Origin: Porphyromonadaceae bacterium W3.11
GTDB lineage: Bacteria; Bacteroidota; Bacteroidia; Bacteroidales; Porphyromonadaceae
DNA: 64,000 nt
Direction of reading: 5' to 3'
Assembly: GCA_030434245.1 (NCBI GenBank)
Contig: JAUISX010000001.1
Coordinates: 62,001 to 126,000, forward strand
Part shown: in pieces, positions 7,722 through 16,373 of the stretch
Layout of the letters: each line of letters starts with the position of its first letter
How positions within the stretch are numbered: the first letter of the stretch is position 1
Translations under genes and position numbers: made by a program
The notes under the pieces: model-generated
The model's database searches: none
What the model saw: the letters and a program-made list of their open reading frames with translations, nothing else
Told to the model about the DNA's origin: nothing

Positions 7722-9512
7722 TTATTTATTTTTATTTGATTGAGTAAACTGGGAGAAAAGTGTCTGTCCATTTCTTCCAATGGCACGTGTCGATGTTCCT
7801 TGAGGTCCATCGGTCTCTACAATTGTGCTAGGAACTTCTTGGACACCTTCAACATCATGGAATAATTCAAAGACAATACTACCACTATAGTCTAGGCGTG
7901 TATTACGACGAGTGTTAAATATATACTGTCCATGCATTGCATTGAAAAGCAAGTCTTGAATTTTTACAGAGACAGTTCGCTTTCCTAGATCTTGACCTAC
8001 AATCGTACCTGCAGGATTTGTATTGTGAAATTCAGACTCTATCTCTACACGTTTGTCTAAGAAGTCGTGCATGCTCATTCCTTCTGGTCTTATCAACTTT
8101 ACTTGATATTCTTCAGGGTTGTCAAAAGGAGAACTTTGATCCTTCTTAACTTTCACATAGTGCTCTTTAGGTATAGAAATTAATGGATATTCTTGAACCT
8201 CATTAGTTCCTGTTAGTTCTGAAGGAACCTTAAGTGTAGTATTTCCCCAGACATATATATCTTCTCTATTTCCAGCTTTAGCTGATATTGAAGATGACCT
8301 AAACGAAAAAGTTATGGACTCACAATCTTTCACAAAGTAGCTTTCAGTGACTGGATATTCACCAGTCAAAAGTACACGTGCGACTGAATTATCGTCAGCA
8401 TACCTCATGGTCATAGCTATCGGCACAGCATCATAAGAGTGCAATGGCTCAGACAGAGCCTTCTTAAAACCTTCCCATCCTTCTGTAACAAATTGGCCAT
8501 GTGAGCCTGATTCTCCTCCAATGATTACAAATTGAGTAAGAGAAGTATCTAGAATTTTTTTGTACTTCGAGCTAATTTCTAATGAGTACTTAGGAACTAA
8601 GATCTCTAAAGCAGCTAAGAGTTCTAAGTAATCATGATCTGTCGAAATCAAAGCATAGCCTAGTCGTCCGTAGAAAATATCCGAAATATACACGGGTAGG
8701 ACACCATCCATAGAAGCTACGTTTGCTTTCTGTAAAATCGGCCTTCTGGGGATATCCATAGATATCGAATAAGCCTTTTGGATAAATTTTACTAAGATGT
8801 GAGTTTTCAGTTCACCTACTTTTCCGGATAAACTGAACCCAGCCTTAATTTCTTCAGTATCGATACCAATTCCAAACTTTGAGCTAAATTCTTTTAGACT
8901 GTTCACTTCAGTCACCTCAAAAGTAGTAGTAGTAGCAGTTGGATTTTTTGGAACTGAGTTCCACTCCTGAAGTACACCTGTATAATCACTGAAGTTAGGA
9001 TTCAGAGTCTTAGCAACAAATTTATAACCCGTATTTTTAGGCGACAAATCTGGAGAGGACCATGTGATATCACCTACTTCTTGTTCCTTGACTGGTATAT
9101 ACCTACCATTTGAGATAGAGTTCCCAACCAATACATTGCCAGGAAATATCAAGTTACTCATTGGGTTAAAAAGCAGATATTCATTAAATGTTACACCAGC
9201 CCTGTACATTGAACTGCGGCTAATAATAACTCCTTTTATACCATTTAGTATAGTAGGGGTTATATCTTCACCCTCGGATGGTTCCCCAATAGGTACTGGA
9301 TCTGGAACATTTTCATTGGCTCGAATCATGCCAGCCCCAGCCGGTAATCCCTCAAGGCTTACACCTTTACCAGCTTGATAGCTATCAATGGAGTCAATTT
9401 CCGCTGATTTGTTTTGACAACCGAAAGTTGTCATCGAAAGAGCTATAAAAAGCAAAGAAAACTTTTTGATAACTCCTTCTTTTTTGTAGCAAGTTTTTTG
9501 ACAAATTCTCAT
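7722..9512 (-). CDS. Cholesterol-dependent-cytolysin-superfamily lipoprotein, proximal of a pair
   Basis: A 596-residue paralogue of the next gene, co-transcribed with it (22-bp gap). A basic N terminus and hydrophobic stretch lead to lipobox MTTFGC (Cys32). CDC-type blocks: MSNLIFPGNVLVGNSISNG near 118, KAYSISMDIP near 246, PVYISDIFYGRLGYALIS near 273, paired glycines IIGGESGSHG at 332-333, and PIAMTMRYADDNSVARVLLT near 365. No undecapeptide is seen. The C-terminal ~30 residues (after FELFHDVEG) are not shared with the paralogue. Paired long and short CDC-like proteins are known from Bacteroidetes; whether these two form a pair is inferred from adjacency. Confidence 0.85.
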   Translation of the reverse strand: MRICQKTCYKKEGVIKKFSLLFIALSMTTFGCQNKSAEIDSIDSYQAGKGVSLEGLPAGAGMIRANENVPDPVPIGEPSEGEDITPTILNGIKGVIISRSSMYRAGVTFNEYLLFNPMSNLIFPGNVLVGNSISNGRYIPVKEQEVGDITWSSPDLSPKNTGYKFVAKTLNPNFSDYTGVLQEWNSVPKNPTATTTTFEVTEVNSLKEFSSKFGIGIDTEEIKAGFSLSGKVGELKTHILVKFIQKAYSISMDIPRRPILQKANVASMDGVLPVYISDIFYGRLGYALISTDHDYLELLAALEILVPKYSLEISSKYKKILDTSLTQFVIIGGESGSHGQFVTEGWEGFKKALSEPLHSYDAVPIAMTMRYADDNSVARVLLTGEYPVTESYFVKDCESITFSFRSSSISAKAGNREDIYVWGNTTLKVPSELTGTNEVQEYPLISIPKEHYVKVKKDQSSPFDNPEEYQVKLIRPEGMSMHDFLDKRVEIESEFHNTNPAGTIVGQDLGKRTVSVKIQDLLFNAMHGQYIFNTRRNTRLDYSGSIVFELFHDVEGVQEVPSTIVETDGPQGTSTRAIGRNGQTLFSQFTQSNKNK

Positions 9513-9564
9513 AGTCTTTGTTTTTTAAGAAATATGTTATCTAAATAATGTGTATAATCATACA

Positions 9565-9583
9565 ATATAAGTTCAGCTTATAT
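9565..9583. promoter_or_regulatory. Palindrome upstream of the cytolysin-like operon
   Basis: ATATAAG-TTCAG-CTTATAT, a perfect 7-bp inverted repeat 53 bp upstream of the ATG at 9512. It could be an operator or a 5'-UTR hairpin; no protein can be assigned. Confidence 0.35.
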
Positions 9584-9630
9584 GAATAAATACAAATAAT
9601 TCATCTCGTGACAATATTACATAAAATTTA

Positions 9631-9652
9631 TTGTTTTTATGTTGTTTTTATG
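9631..9652. repeat. Two tandem copies of TTGTTTTTATG
   Basis: An exact 11-bp unit occurs twice back to back, about 120-140 bp upstream of the cytolysin-like operon. One helical turn of spacing would suit a dimeric activator; AT-rich drift is also possible. Confidence 0.4.
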
Positions 9653-9976
9653 TTAAATGATATCTTAATAATGTTTCGTACATGATAAATTACTATGAAT
9701 TCAAGCTTAAACTGATGATACATATCCAAGAAATGGAGCTAACACTATGTCTAGTTATAAAAAAATGCTCCATTATATGAAAATTGTTTTGATCAAGGTG
9801 ATTACTAAACGATGTTTTTACTGGCAATATAATATCGTCATTAGACCAGAGTAGGTGACTATCTACAATATTCATATGATCGTTCTTCTTTGATATCATT
9901 ATGAACTTAACATAACCCCTATTATAACCGCATGGATATATTAAGGACAGGAATAGTCAGCTCTATATATTATTGT

Positions 9977-9984
9977 TATATTTG
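9977..9984 (+). promoter_or_regulatory. Candidate -7 promoter box of fabK
   Basis: TATATTTG fits the Bacteroidetes TAnnTTTG box about 35 nt upstream of the start codon. No clear -33 box is seen. Confidence 0.4.
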
Positions 9985-10019
9985 ATGTCAGTTATCAATA
10001 CAAGAAAATTTCAAATCGT

Positions 10020-10970
10020 ATGAATCAAAATAGAATTACAGAATTACTTGGCATCGAATATCCTATTGTCCAAGGAGGTATGGTGTGGTGCAGCGGACAT
10101 AATCTAGTAGCTGCCGTTAGTAATGAAGGTGGTCTAGGAGTATTGGGATCAGGATCTATGTATCCAGATCAACTCCGGGAAGAAATCAGAAACACTAGAA
10201 AACTAACAGACAAGCCGTTTGCCGTTAATTTACCTCTAGTATATCCAGATATTGCTCAGCACATTGATATAATTATCGAGGAAAACGTACCAATAGTTAT
10301 AACTTCAGCTGGTAATCCTAAAAGCTGGACCAAACATCTTCACGACCATGGTATCAAGGTTATGCATGTCGTAAGTAGCTCTAAATTTGCTCGTAAAGCG
10401 GAGTTGGCTGGTGTTGATGCCATTATAGTAGAGGGGTTTGAAGCTGGCGGTCACAATGGAAGAGAAGAGACAACAACAATGTGCCTAATCCCAGCGGTAG
10501 TTGATTCTGTCAATGTCCCAGTTATAGCCGCAGGCGGTATAGCTTCTGGTCGTGCTATGGCAGCAGCCTTTGCTCTCGGTGCAGAAGGGATTCAGATCGG
10601 AACTGCTTTTGCTCTAAGTGAAGAGAGTTCGGCTCACGAAGACTTTAAAAATCATTGCTTAACCCTAGAAGAAGGTGATACTAAGTTGCTTCTTAAGAAA
10701 TTGGTCCCCACTCGACTTGCAAATGGTAAATTTTTAGAAGAAGTAGAGACCGCTGAATCTAGAGGTGCTTCAAAGGAAGAACTTCAAATACTTCTTGGAA
10801 AAGGGCGAGCAAAAAAAGGTATATTTCTTGGTGATTTAGATGAAGGTGAGTTAGAAATTGGACAAATCAGCTCTACCGTAAAGGAAATAAAGTCTGTAAG
10901 AGATATTATGGAGGGTATCCTCAAAGAATTTAGATCAATATTGAGGGAAGTAGAAAAAATATCAATCTAA
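10020..10970 (+). CDS. fabK: Enoyl-ACP reductase II (FabK, FMN-dependent)
   Basis: Reduces enoyl-ACP in the last step of each fatty-acid elongation cycle; a TIM-barrel flavoprotein of the nitronate monooxygenase/FabK family. Visible: an N-terminal substrate loop with YPIVQGGMVWCSGHNLVAAV and NEGGLGVLGSGSM, the central VEGFEAGGHNGREETT stretch with its FabK-type His, and the FMN-phosphate region AAGGIASGRAMAAAFALG followed by GIQIGTAFALSEES. The 316 residues suit FabK, which fits this region better than nitronate monooxygenase. Single-gene unit with a terminator shared with convergent pyrD. Confidence 0.88.
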   Translation: MNQNRITELLGIEYPIVQGGMVWCSGHNLVAAVSNEGGLGVLGSGSMYPDQLREEIRNTRKLTDKPFAVNLPLVYPDIAQHIDIIIEENVPIVITSAGNPKSWTKHLHDHGIKVMHVVSSSKFARKAELAGVDAIIVEGFEAGGHNGREETTTMCLIPAVVDSVNVPVIAAGGIASGRAMAAAFALGAEGIQIGTAFALSEESSAHEDFKNHCLTLEEGDTKLLLKKLVPTRLANGKFLEEVETAESRGASKEELQILLGKGRAKKGIFLGDLDEGELEIGQISSTVKEIKSVRDIMEGILKEFRSILREVEKISI

Positions 10971-10992
10971 TCTTTCGTTTGTAATAAAGCAA

Positions 10993-11044
10993 AAGAGAGG
11001 CATGATCCAGTATCTCTGATGAGTTGTTGAATCATGCCTCTCTT
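10993..11044. terminator. Bidirectional terminator between fabK and pyrD
   Basis: AAGAGAGGCATGAT at 10993-11006 pairs perfectly with ATCATGCCTCTCTT at 11031-11044 (14-bp stem, 24-nt loop). It sits between two convergent genes. Confidence 0.8.
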
Positions 11045-11069
11045 CTTATGCTTAATAATAAAAAACCAC

Positions 11070-11987
11070 TTAGATCTTCAACGCACCGATAATTTCATTA
11101 ACATCAGAAATAGAATGTCGATCCATATAATCACTCATCTCCTCCAACATCTTTAAGGTGCATAATGGATCAACAAAATTGTAAGTCCCGACCTGAACTG
11201 CAGTAGCCCCTGCTAGCATAAACTCAATGGCATCTATACCATTAGTAATACCCCCTATTCCTATCACTGGTATCTTTACCGCGTTCGCTACTTGCCACAC
11301 CATTCGGAGGGCAATAGGCTTAATCGCTGGTCCCGACAAACCGCCAGTCACGGTAGAAAGTATAGGGCGTTGACGCTCAGCATCTATAGCCATTCCTAGA
11401 AATGTATTAACAAGGGACAACGCATCAGCCCCATGATCCTCTGCAATTGAGGCCATACGAGCTATGTTTGTAACGTTAGGTGAAAGTTTTACTATTAAAG
11501 TCTTGTGATAAACAGCACGAATCTCCCTAACAATTTCTGCAATACCCTTTTCCGAAACCCCGAAGGCCATGCCTCCTTCTTTAACATTGGGGCACGAGAT
11601 ATTGAGCTCGATAGCGTTAATCCGCTCCAGCTCGTTCATCTTATGAGCAACAGCCACATAATCCTCTATTTTAGAGCCATTAATATTGGGTATAATTTCG
11701 GTCCCTAGCTGAATAATTTCAGGATATATTTCATTTACATAATAATCCAACCCATTATTCTGCAATCCCACAGCATTAAGCATACCACTTGCTGTCTCTG
11801 CCATTCTCTGAGGAGCATTACCCTGACGAGGCTCCAAAGTAGTACCCTTAGTAAAAATGGCACCGAGTTCACCAACATCATATATCCTATTCATTAGGAG
11901 CCCATCACCAAAGGTTCCAGATGCAGTAGTAATTGGATTCTTAAGCTCCAGATTATTAATTTTTACAGAAAAGTTCTTCATACCCAT
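11070..11987 (-). CDS. pyrD: Dihydroorotate dehydrogenase B (NAD+), catalytic subunit
   Basis: Oxidises dihydroorotate to orotate in pyrimidine synthesis, with FMN in a TIM barrel. The 305 residues and sequence fit class 1B PyrD: KNPITTASGTFGDG near the N terminus, the catalytic Cys in LNISCPNVKEGG, KLSPNVTNIARMA, and the FMN-binding VIGIGGITNGIDAIEFMLAGA and AVQVGTYNF. The start codon directly follows the pyrK stop, so the two subunits are translationally linked, as expected for the PyrD/PyrK complex. A start two codons later is possible. Confidence 0.95.
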   Translation of the reverse strand: MGMKNFSVKINNLELKNPITTASGTFGDGLLMNRIYDVGELGAIFTKGTTLEPRQGNAPQRMAETASGMLNAVGLQNNGLDYYVNEIYPEIIQLGTEIIPNINGSKIEDYVAVAHKMNELERINAIELNISCPNVKEGGMAFGVSEKGIAEIVREIRAVYHKTLIVKLSPNVTNIARMASIAEDHGADALSLVNTFLGMAIDAERQRPILSTVTGGLSGPAIKPIALRMVWQVANAVKIPVIGIGGITNGIDAIEFMLAGATAVQVGTYNFVDPLCTLKMLEEMSDYMDRHSISDVNEIIGALKI

Positions 11988-12827
11988 TTACCACATCAAT
12001 TTATTAACATCGAACACCGGTCCATCTGTACACACTGATTTATACCCATCTATGGTTGGTTCTGTACAACAGAGACAAACTCCGACTCCACAAGCCATAT
12101 GATTCTCGAGAGAAGCCTCACAGTGAATATTTTTTTCTCTAGCTATTTTTGCCACAGCCTTCATCATTGGGGTCGGTCCACATGTATATATACAGTTATA
12201 AGCATTGGGCTCATTAATAATATGATGTTCTGTAACAAACCCCTTTTCGCCCCATGACTCATCTTCAGTGGAAATATGTAGCGTTCCACATTTTTGAAAA
12301 GAGCTTAGATCTGGAAATAAAGTCTTCGTTTTAGCCCCGAATAGAAATGTTGGCTTTATCCCATTCTCTTTCAAACTCTTACCTAACATTAATAAAGGAG
12401 CAATTCCCACACCTCCACCAATAAGCAGAGGTTTGATATTTTGCTTAGGCTCTTCTGGAAACCAAAGCACGGGAGACGTAAAGCTATTACCTAAAGGAAT
12501 AATGATACTGAAAACGTCTCCTATACGGGCTTTACTCAATGCTTGAGTACCTTTTCCTACATTTAATATGAGTAAGCCTAACGAATTATCATCTACATTA
12601 TATATGGATATAGGACGGCGGAGAAAAGCGCCGCATCCACTTGGCACCTGTATTTGTACAAATTGCCCAGGTCTGCAATTAGGAATTTTCACCTTCTCAT
12701 CCAGGGGAGAAAGTACCATTAGGTATAACGTTGGAGAGTAAAACTGCATTTTATCTACTTTAAAGTCAATGACTTTAATAGCTCTACCTGAATAATTCAG
12801 CTTATTATATTCACTCACAGTATTCAT
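11988..12827 (-). CDS. pyrK: Dihydroorotate dehydrogenase B electron-transfer subunit
   Basis: Passes electrons from PyrD's FMN to NAD+ through FAD and a [2Fe-2S] cluster. The 279 residues contain the FAD region (FLRRPISIYNVD near 85), the glycine-rich NAD-binding segment LLIGGGVGIAPLLMLGKSL near 150, and the C-terminal cluster motif CGVGVCLCC with a further downstream Cys (YKSVCTDGP). It is first in the pyrK-pyrD operon; a TAnnTTTG-type box lies about 45 bp upstream. Confidence 0.94.
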   Translation of the reverse strand: MNTVSEYNKLNYSGRAIKVIDFKVDKMQFYSPTLYLMVLSPLDEKVKIPNCRPGQFVQIQVPSGCGAFLRRPISIYNVDDNSLGLLILNVGKGTQALSKARIGDVFSIIIPLGNSFTSPVLWFPEEPKQNIKPLLIGGGVGIAPLLMLGKSLKENGIKPTFLFGAKTKTLFPDLSSFQKCGTLHISTEDESWGEKGFVTEHHIINEPNAYNCIYTCGPTPMMKAVAKIAREKNIHCEASLENHMACGVGVCLCCTEPTIDGYKSVCTDGPVFDVNKLMW

Positions 12828-12870
12828 ATAATATCAGTCGTTAATCAATGTGCACGATATTTCTTTCCCG

Positions 12871-12878
12871 CAAAAGTA
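12871..12878 (-). promoter_or_regulatory. Candidate -7 promoter box of pyrK-pyrD
   Basis: The minus strand reads TACTTTTG, a TAnnTTTG match 44-51 nt upstream of the pyrK start. No good -33 box was found. Confidence 0.4.
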
Positions 12879-12891
12879 ATTAAAATTATGC

Positions 12892-13455
12892 CTATTTACT
12901 CTCTTTCTCAGGAATAAAGCTTTCAAATGTATTATCATCATAATAAACGATAATTCTTTTGACACTAGCCTTGGGTGGTACCATTTTTTGTTCTGAATAG
13001 CTTTTGCTTGGAGATTCAGAAAGACCAATCCGCTGAATAGCATTAGGATTATGATGAGAAGCATCTACATCAGCAGATGAATCTTGCTGTATTTGACTGG
13101 CATTTATATACTTTTCTTCTTCACCTGCAAAGGGCGTCTCTTGATGTTCCTCGAATAAACTCTTGTGAGATGTAAACGCCTTGTTATTAGGATAATCATT
13201 AAGTGGACTGAGAGAATTGTTATCCATAGATTCTTGTGAATCTCTGAGAGGATGTCCTTCACCATTAATTAACCAATGACTACTATATCTTGTATAGGCA
13301 CTTAAAATCTTATTGACAACCTCCATGCTTGGATTATTACGCCCCGTCAATACATGGCTTAAAGTAGAAGTATTTATCCCAGTGATTCTTGAAAACTCTG
13401 CCTGAGAAATATCCTCCATTTCTATTATTTTTTTGATTCTATCCTTTACATCCAT
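12892..13455 (-). CDS. XRE-family helix-turn-helix protein
   Basis: Predicted DNA-binding regulator of 187 residues. The N-terminal ~65 residues form a Cro/CI-type HTH (DISQAEFSRITGINTSTLSH, then VLTGRNNPSMEVVNKIL) ending in the WLINGEGHPL extension common in Bacteroidetes XRE proteins. The rest is polar and low in complexity, with no domain I recognise apart from a short C-terminal stretch rich in beta-formers (KRIIVYYDDNTFESF). It lies upstream of pyrK on the same strand but with its own region; targets unknown. The long TA-rich region upstream could include its own operator. Confidence 0.8.
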   Translation of the reverse strand: MDVKDRIKKIIEMEDISQAEFSRITGINTSTLSHVLTGRNNPSMEVVNKILSAYTRYSSHWLINGEGHPLRDSQESMDNNSLSPLNDYPNNKAFTSHKSLFEEHQETPFAGEEEKYINASQIQQDSSADVDASHHNPNAIQRIGLSESPSKSYSEQKMVPPKASVKRIIVYYDDNTFESFIPEKESK

Positions 13456-14202
13456 ATGTGAATTAGAACGAAACTATACATATACACAAAGTACACATAA
13501 TAAATATAAATACATACACACAAATATACCTAATATAATTCACTTATATACGTAGATACATACTTAATAATAATCGAATCCATTTCTATCCTCATCTGTT
13601 AAACATTCATTCATTTAAATTATCTTTGTAATGCGCTGGTTTACAACAGCATAAATATATGTAAACACGTGTTGTATAAAGAATTATCGAAGTATTTATG
13701 ATTGTTTTGTCTTGAGTTGCTAAATACTGATTAGTTTACACCTATATATGATTGATTTTCTGATTATTATGATTTAGGATAAGAGGAGTATCACCTCATA
13801 ACAATCAAGGAACTAGCATTAGCAATTATTTACACTTCATGTATGTATCGAAAATTCTTATATACATAAACAAAGTATATATATGTATTCCCCTACTCTT
13901 TTATTAATATTTTATATATGGTTATACATACACATGTATATATTTCCAGATAAAAACAATATATATATACATACCTTGCCTAAATTGTAGATATTATAAT
14001 TGTCAAAATATTGACAGAAGAGTATTTTCTATATATCATTCTGATTTAGCTAAGAAAGTTATGGGAATTCCATTTTCATGACAAAACGGCTCTTTATAGA
14101 GATTATTAATTTTGAGAATGATTCACACCACCTTCACGTGGCTATGAATGCTTAGAAATAGAAAGATCCTATTCTAGAAATAATCACTATTTGAGGAGTT
14201 CA

Positions 14203-14290
14203 AATTCTTCCTATAGGAAGCAGTCTTTCTTCTTGTATGAAAAAATAATTCTTCCTATAGGAAACTTTTCTGCATCATATAACTAAAAAA
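14203..14290 (-). repeat. Dispersed palindromic intergenic element, copy B
   Basis: Contains two exact TTCCTATAGGAA palindromes about 48 bp apart. Read on the minus strand it begins TTTTTTAGTTATATGATG and AGAAAAGTTTC, the same lead-in as copies C and D. Lies between divergent genes. Confidence 0.7.
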
Positions 14291-14559
14291 TAGCTTGTGT
14301 TTATGCTTGTCTTCTTTTGAAAAAAAGTTTCTTGCAATGACGTTATTCCAAATCCTACGTAGTGTTGCCCTTCATATTAATCTATTCATAATATATGCTT
14401 CTAATTTCTAGTGGCATTTCTAGTTTCTTCCTAAAATCGCTTACAATTGGGACGAATGATTAATCTGATCTAAACCTATTATTATGTAGATAACTCTATA
14501 AAAAAGTAGTCAAAATAATTTCTTGGGTATTAAATAAGTGTAATGAAATATATCACACC

Positions 14560-14589
14560 TTGTATTCAGGGATAAAATGGGTATTTTTG
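14560..14589 (+). promoter_or_regulatory. Promoter of the U32 gene
   Basis: TATTTTTG at 14582-14589 matches the -7 box; a TTG lies 19 nt upstream, matching the Bacteroidetes TTTG-N19-21-TAnnTTTG promoter in spacing. The start codon is 44 bp downstream. Confidence 0.5.
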
Positions 14590-14632
14590 TATTTTATAAA
14601 AAGAAACATTAAGGAGATAGATATTATAAAAT

Positions 14633-15916
14633 ATGGCTGAAAATAAGCTGACAAGAAAAGATTTTGAGATTATGGCTCCTGTAGGGAGTTGGGAATCTCT
14701 GCATGCCGCGATACAAGGTGGAGCCGACTCTATTTACTTTGGAATAGAGGGCTTGAACATGAGAGCACGCTCTGCAAAGACCTTTGATACCGAGGATATG
14801 CGTCAGATCGTGAGGATCTGTAATGAACATAGTATCAAGACCTATCTTACGGTTAATACTATTATATATGATAATGATATGTCTCTATTGCATAACATTA
14901 TAGACTCGGCAAAGGATGCAGGTGTATCTGCGATAATTGCATCTGATATAGCAGCCATGAATTACGCATTTACTCAAGGCGTTGAGGTGCATCTAAGCAC
15001 TCAGCTTAATATCACGAACGTAGAGGCATTGAAGTTTTACTCACGCTTTGCAGACGTCGTGGTATTAGCTAGGGAGCTAAATCTTGATCAGGTAGAAGTG
15101 ATTCACAATGCTATTGAGAAAGAGCATATAACCGGTCCACTAGGAGAACTAGTGCGTATTGAGATGTTTGCACACGGAGCCTTATGTATGGCGGTTAGTG
15201 GTAAATGCTACCTTAGCCTTCACGAAATGAACTCTAGTGCTAATAGGGGTGCGTGCAATCAAATTTGCCGACGTAGTTATTTGGTACAGGATACTAGTAG
15301 TAACTCGTCCCTAGAGGTTGAAAATCAATATATCATGTCGCCAAAAGACCTCAAAACGATTCACTTCATGAATAAAATGATGGATGCTGGGGTGCGTGTA
15401 TTTAAAATAGAAGGCCGTGCTAGAGGCCCTGAATATGTACGTACCGTCTGCGAGTGCTATAATGAAGCCATTCTTGCACATTTAGAGAATACATATACTG
15501 AAGAAAAGATTAGGGATTGGGATGAGCGATTAGCGAAAGTCTTTAATAGAGGATTCTGGGACGGTTATTACTTGGGACAAAGACTTGGGGAATGGACTCA
15601 TAAGTATGGTTCTTCGGCAACAAGGGTAAAGACTGCTGTCGGAAAGGTCATCAAGTATTTCTCAAACATTGAGGTGGCGGAATTTGAGTTAACGAATGAC
15701 GTTGTAAAAAATGGAGATGAACTTTTAGTCACAGGACCCACCTCTGGAGCAGTCTTTTTCATAGCCAATGATATGAGGCTAGATGACGGCCCAGTTGATG
15801 AGGTACACGACAAAGGGGTACGATTTAGTATCAAAGTACCAGAGAAAGTACGACCTGGTGATACATTGTACATAATGAAGATGGTTGAAAATAAAAATAA
15901 GAGTAAATATTTATAA
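14633..15916 (+). CDS. U32-family protein (RNA-hydroxylation type)
   Basis: A collagenase-like U32 family member. Characterised relatives (TrhP, RlhA, UbiU) hydroxylate RNA or ubiquinone precursors and bind an Fe-S cluster; protease activity is doubtful. Visible: EIMAPVGSWESLHAAIQGGADSIYFG at the N terminus, the signature MFAHGALCMAVSGKCYLS near 180, then Cys residues in NRGACNQICRRSY, and FKIEGRARGPEYV. These clustered cysteines suit Fe-S binding. At 427 residues it matches the shorter TrhP/YegQ-like type. It is first of three closely spaced genes with a thioesterase and dprA. Confidence 0.88.
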   Translation: MAENKLTRKDFEIMAPVGSWESLHAAIQGGADSIYFGIEGLNMRARSAKTFDTEDMRQIVRICNEHSIKTYLTVNTIIYDNDMSLLHNIIDSAKDAGVSAIIASDIAAMNYAFTQGVEVHLSTQLNITNVEALKFYSRFADVVVLARELNLDQVEVIHNAIEKEHITGPLGELVRIEMFAHGALCMAVSGKCYLSLHEMNSSANRGACNQICRRSYLVQDTSSNSSLEVENQYIMSPKDLKTIHFMNKMMDAGVRVFKIEGRARGPEYVRTVCECYNEAILAHLENTYTEEKIRDWDERLAKVFNRGFWDGYYLGQRLGEWTHKYGSSATRVKTAVGKVIKYFSNIEVAEFELTNDVVKNGDELLVTGPTSGAVFFIANDMRLDDGPVDEVHDKGVRFSIKVPEKVRPGDTLYIMKMVENKNKSKYL

Positions 15917-15926
15917 GACGTTGATA

Positions 15927-16373
15927 ATGATGATGAAAGATCAAGTATTCCAACTACAAACACTGCCTAAAAAAGAATATCTTTTTTTGTTAGAAATGAA
16001 GGTTAGAGATTATGAATGTGACCTTCAAGGAGTTGTAAATAACTCTAACTATCAGCGATATATGGAGCATGCTCGTCATGAGTTTCTGGAATCAATAGGA
16101 GATAATTTTTCTAAAATGCATGATGAGGGATATGATGCCATGGTCTCTAAAGTTGAGATTTCATTTAAGCAACCACTTAGGAGTGGTGACAGGTTCTGGG
16201 TGGGCGTTAATTGTAGGAAAGAGGGTGTACGCTTCATTTTTGATGAGGATGTGATCAAGATAAAGGACCAGCAGCTAGCCGCCTCTGGAAGTGTCCATAC
16301 TGTAGTGTTGAAGGATGGCGTCCTTACAAGGGGTGAATATATTGACGAATTACTTAATAAGATCTTAGGTTAA
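15927..16373 (+). CDS. Acyl-CoA thioesterase, YbgC/FadM hotdog family
   Basis: Predicted hotdog-fold thioesterase (148 residues). The active-site region is clear: VRDYECDLQGVVNNSNYQRY, where the Asp/Val-Asn pattern matches the 4-hydroxybenzoyl-CoA thioesterase family, then MEHARHEFLESIG. Substrate unknown. The longest frame begins inside the U32 gene at 15885; ATG 15927 avoids overlap and is preferred, though 15930 and 15933 are equally possible. The stop overlaps the dprA start by one base (TAATG), indicating coupling. Confidence 0.85.
   Translation: MMMKDQVFQLQTLPKKEYLFLLEMKVRDYECDLQGVVNNSNYQRYMEHARHEFLESIGDNFSKMHDEGYDAMVSKVEISFKQPLRSGDRFWVGVNCRKEGVRFIFDEDVIKIKDQQLAASGSVHTVVLKDGVLTRGEYIDELLNKILG

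Larger units (their letters stand above)
9513..10019. other. Divergent intergenic region between cytolysin-like genes and fabK
   Basis: AT-rich, with no convincing coding sequence. It holds a palindrome (9565-9583), an 11-bp tandem repeat (9631-9652) on the cytolysin-gene side, and the fabK -7 box (9977-9984). Confidence 0.5.
13456..14632. other. 1.18-kb gene-free TA-rich region
   Basis: No open frame looks coding. Two blocks (about 13480-13565 and 13850-13985) are dominated by alternating TATA/TACA runs such as ACATATATACATAC. A copy of the dispersed palindromic element (14203-14290) and the promoter of the U32 gene (14560-14589) lie towards the right end. Flanking genes diverge. No RNA gene is recognised. 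Confidence 0.5.

Noticed and set aside
9693-9899. A 68-codon open frame on the minus strand
   Set aside because: No similarity recognised, AT-rich intergenic composition, and no promoter or start context.
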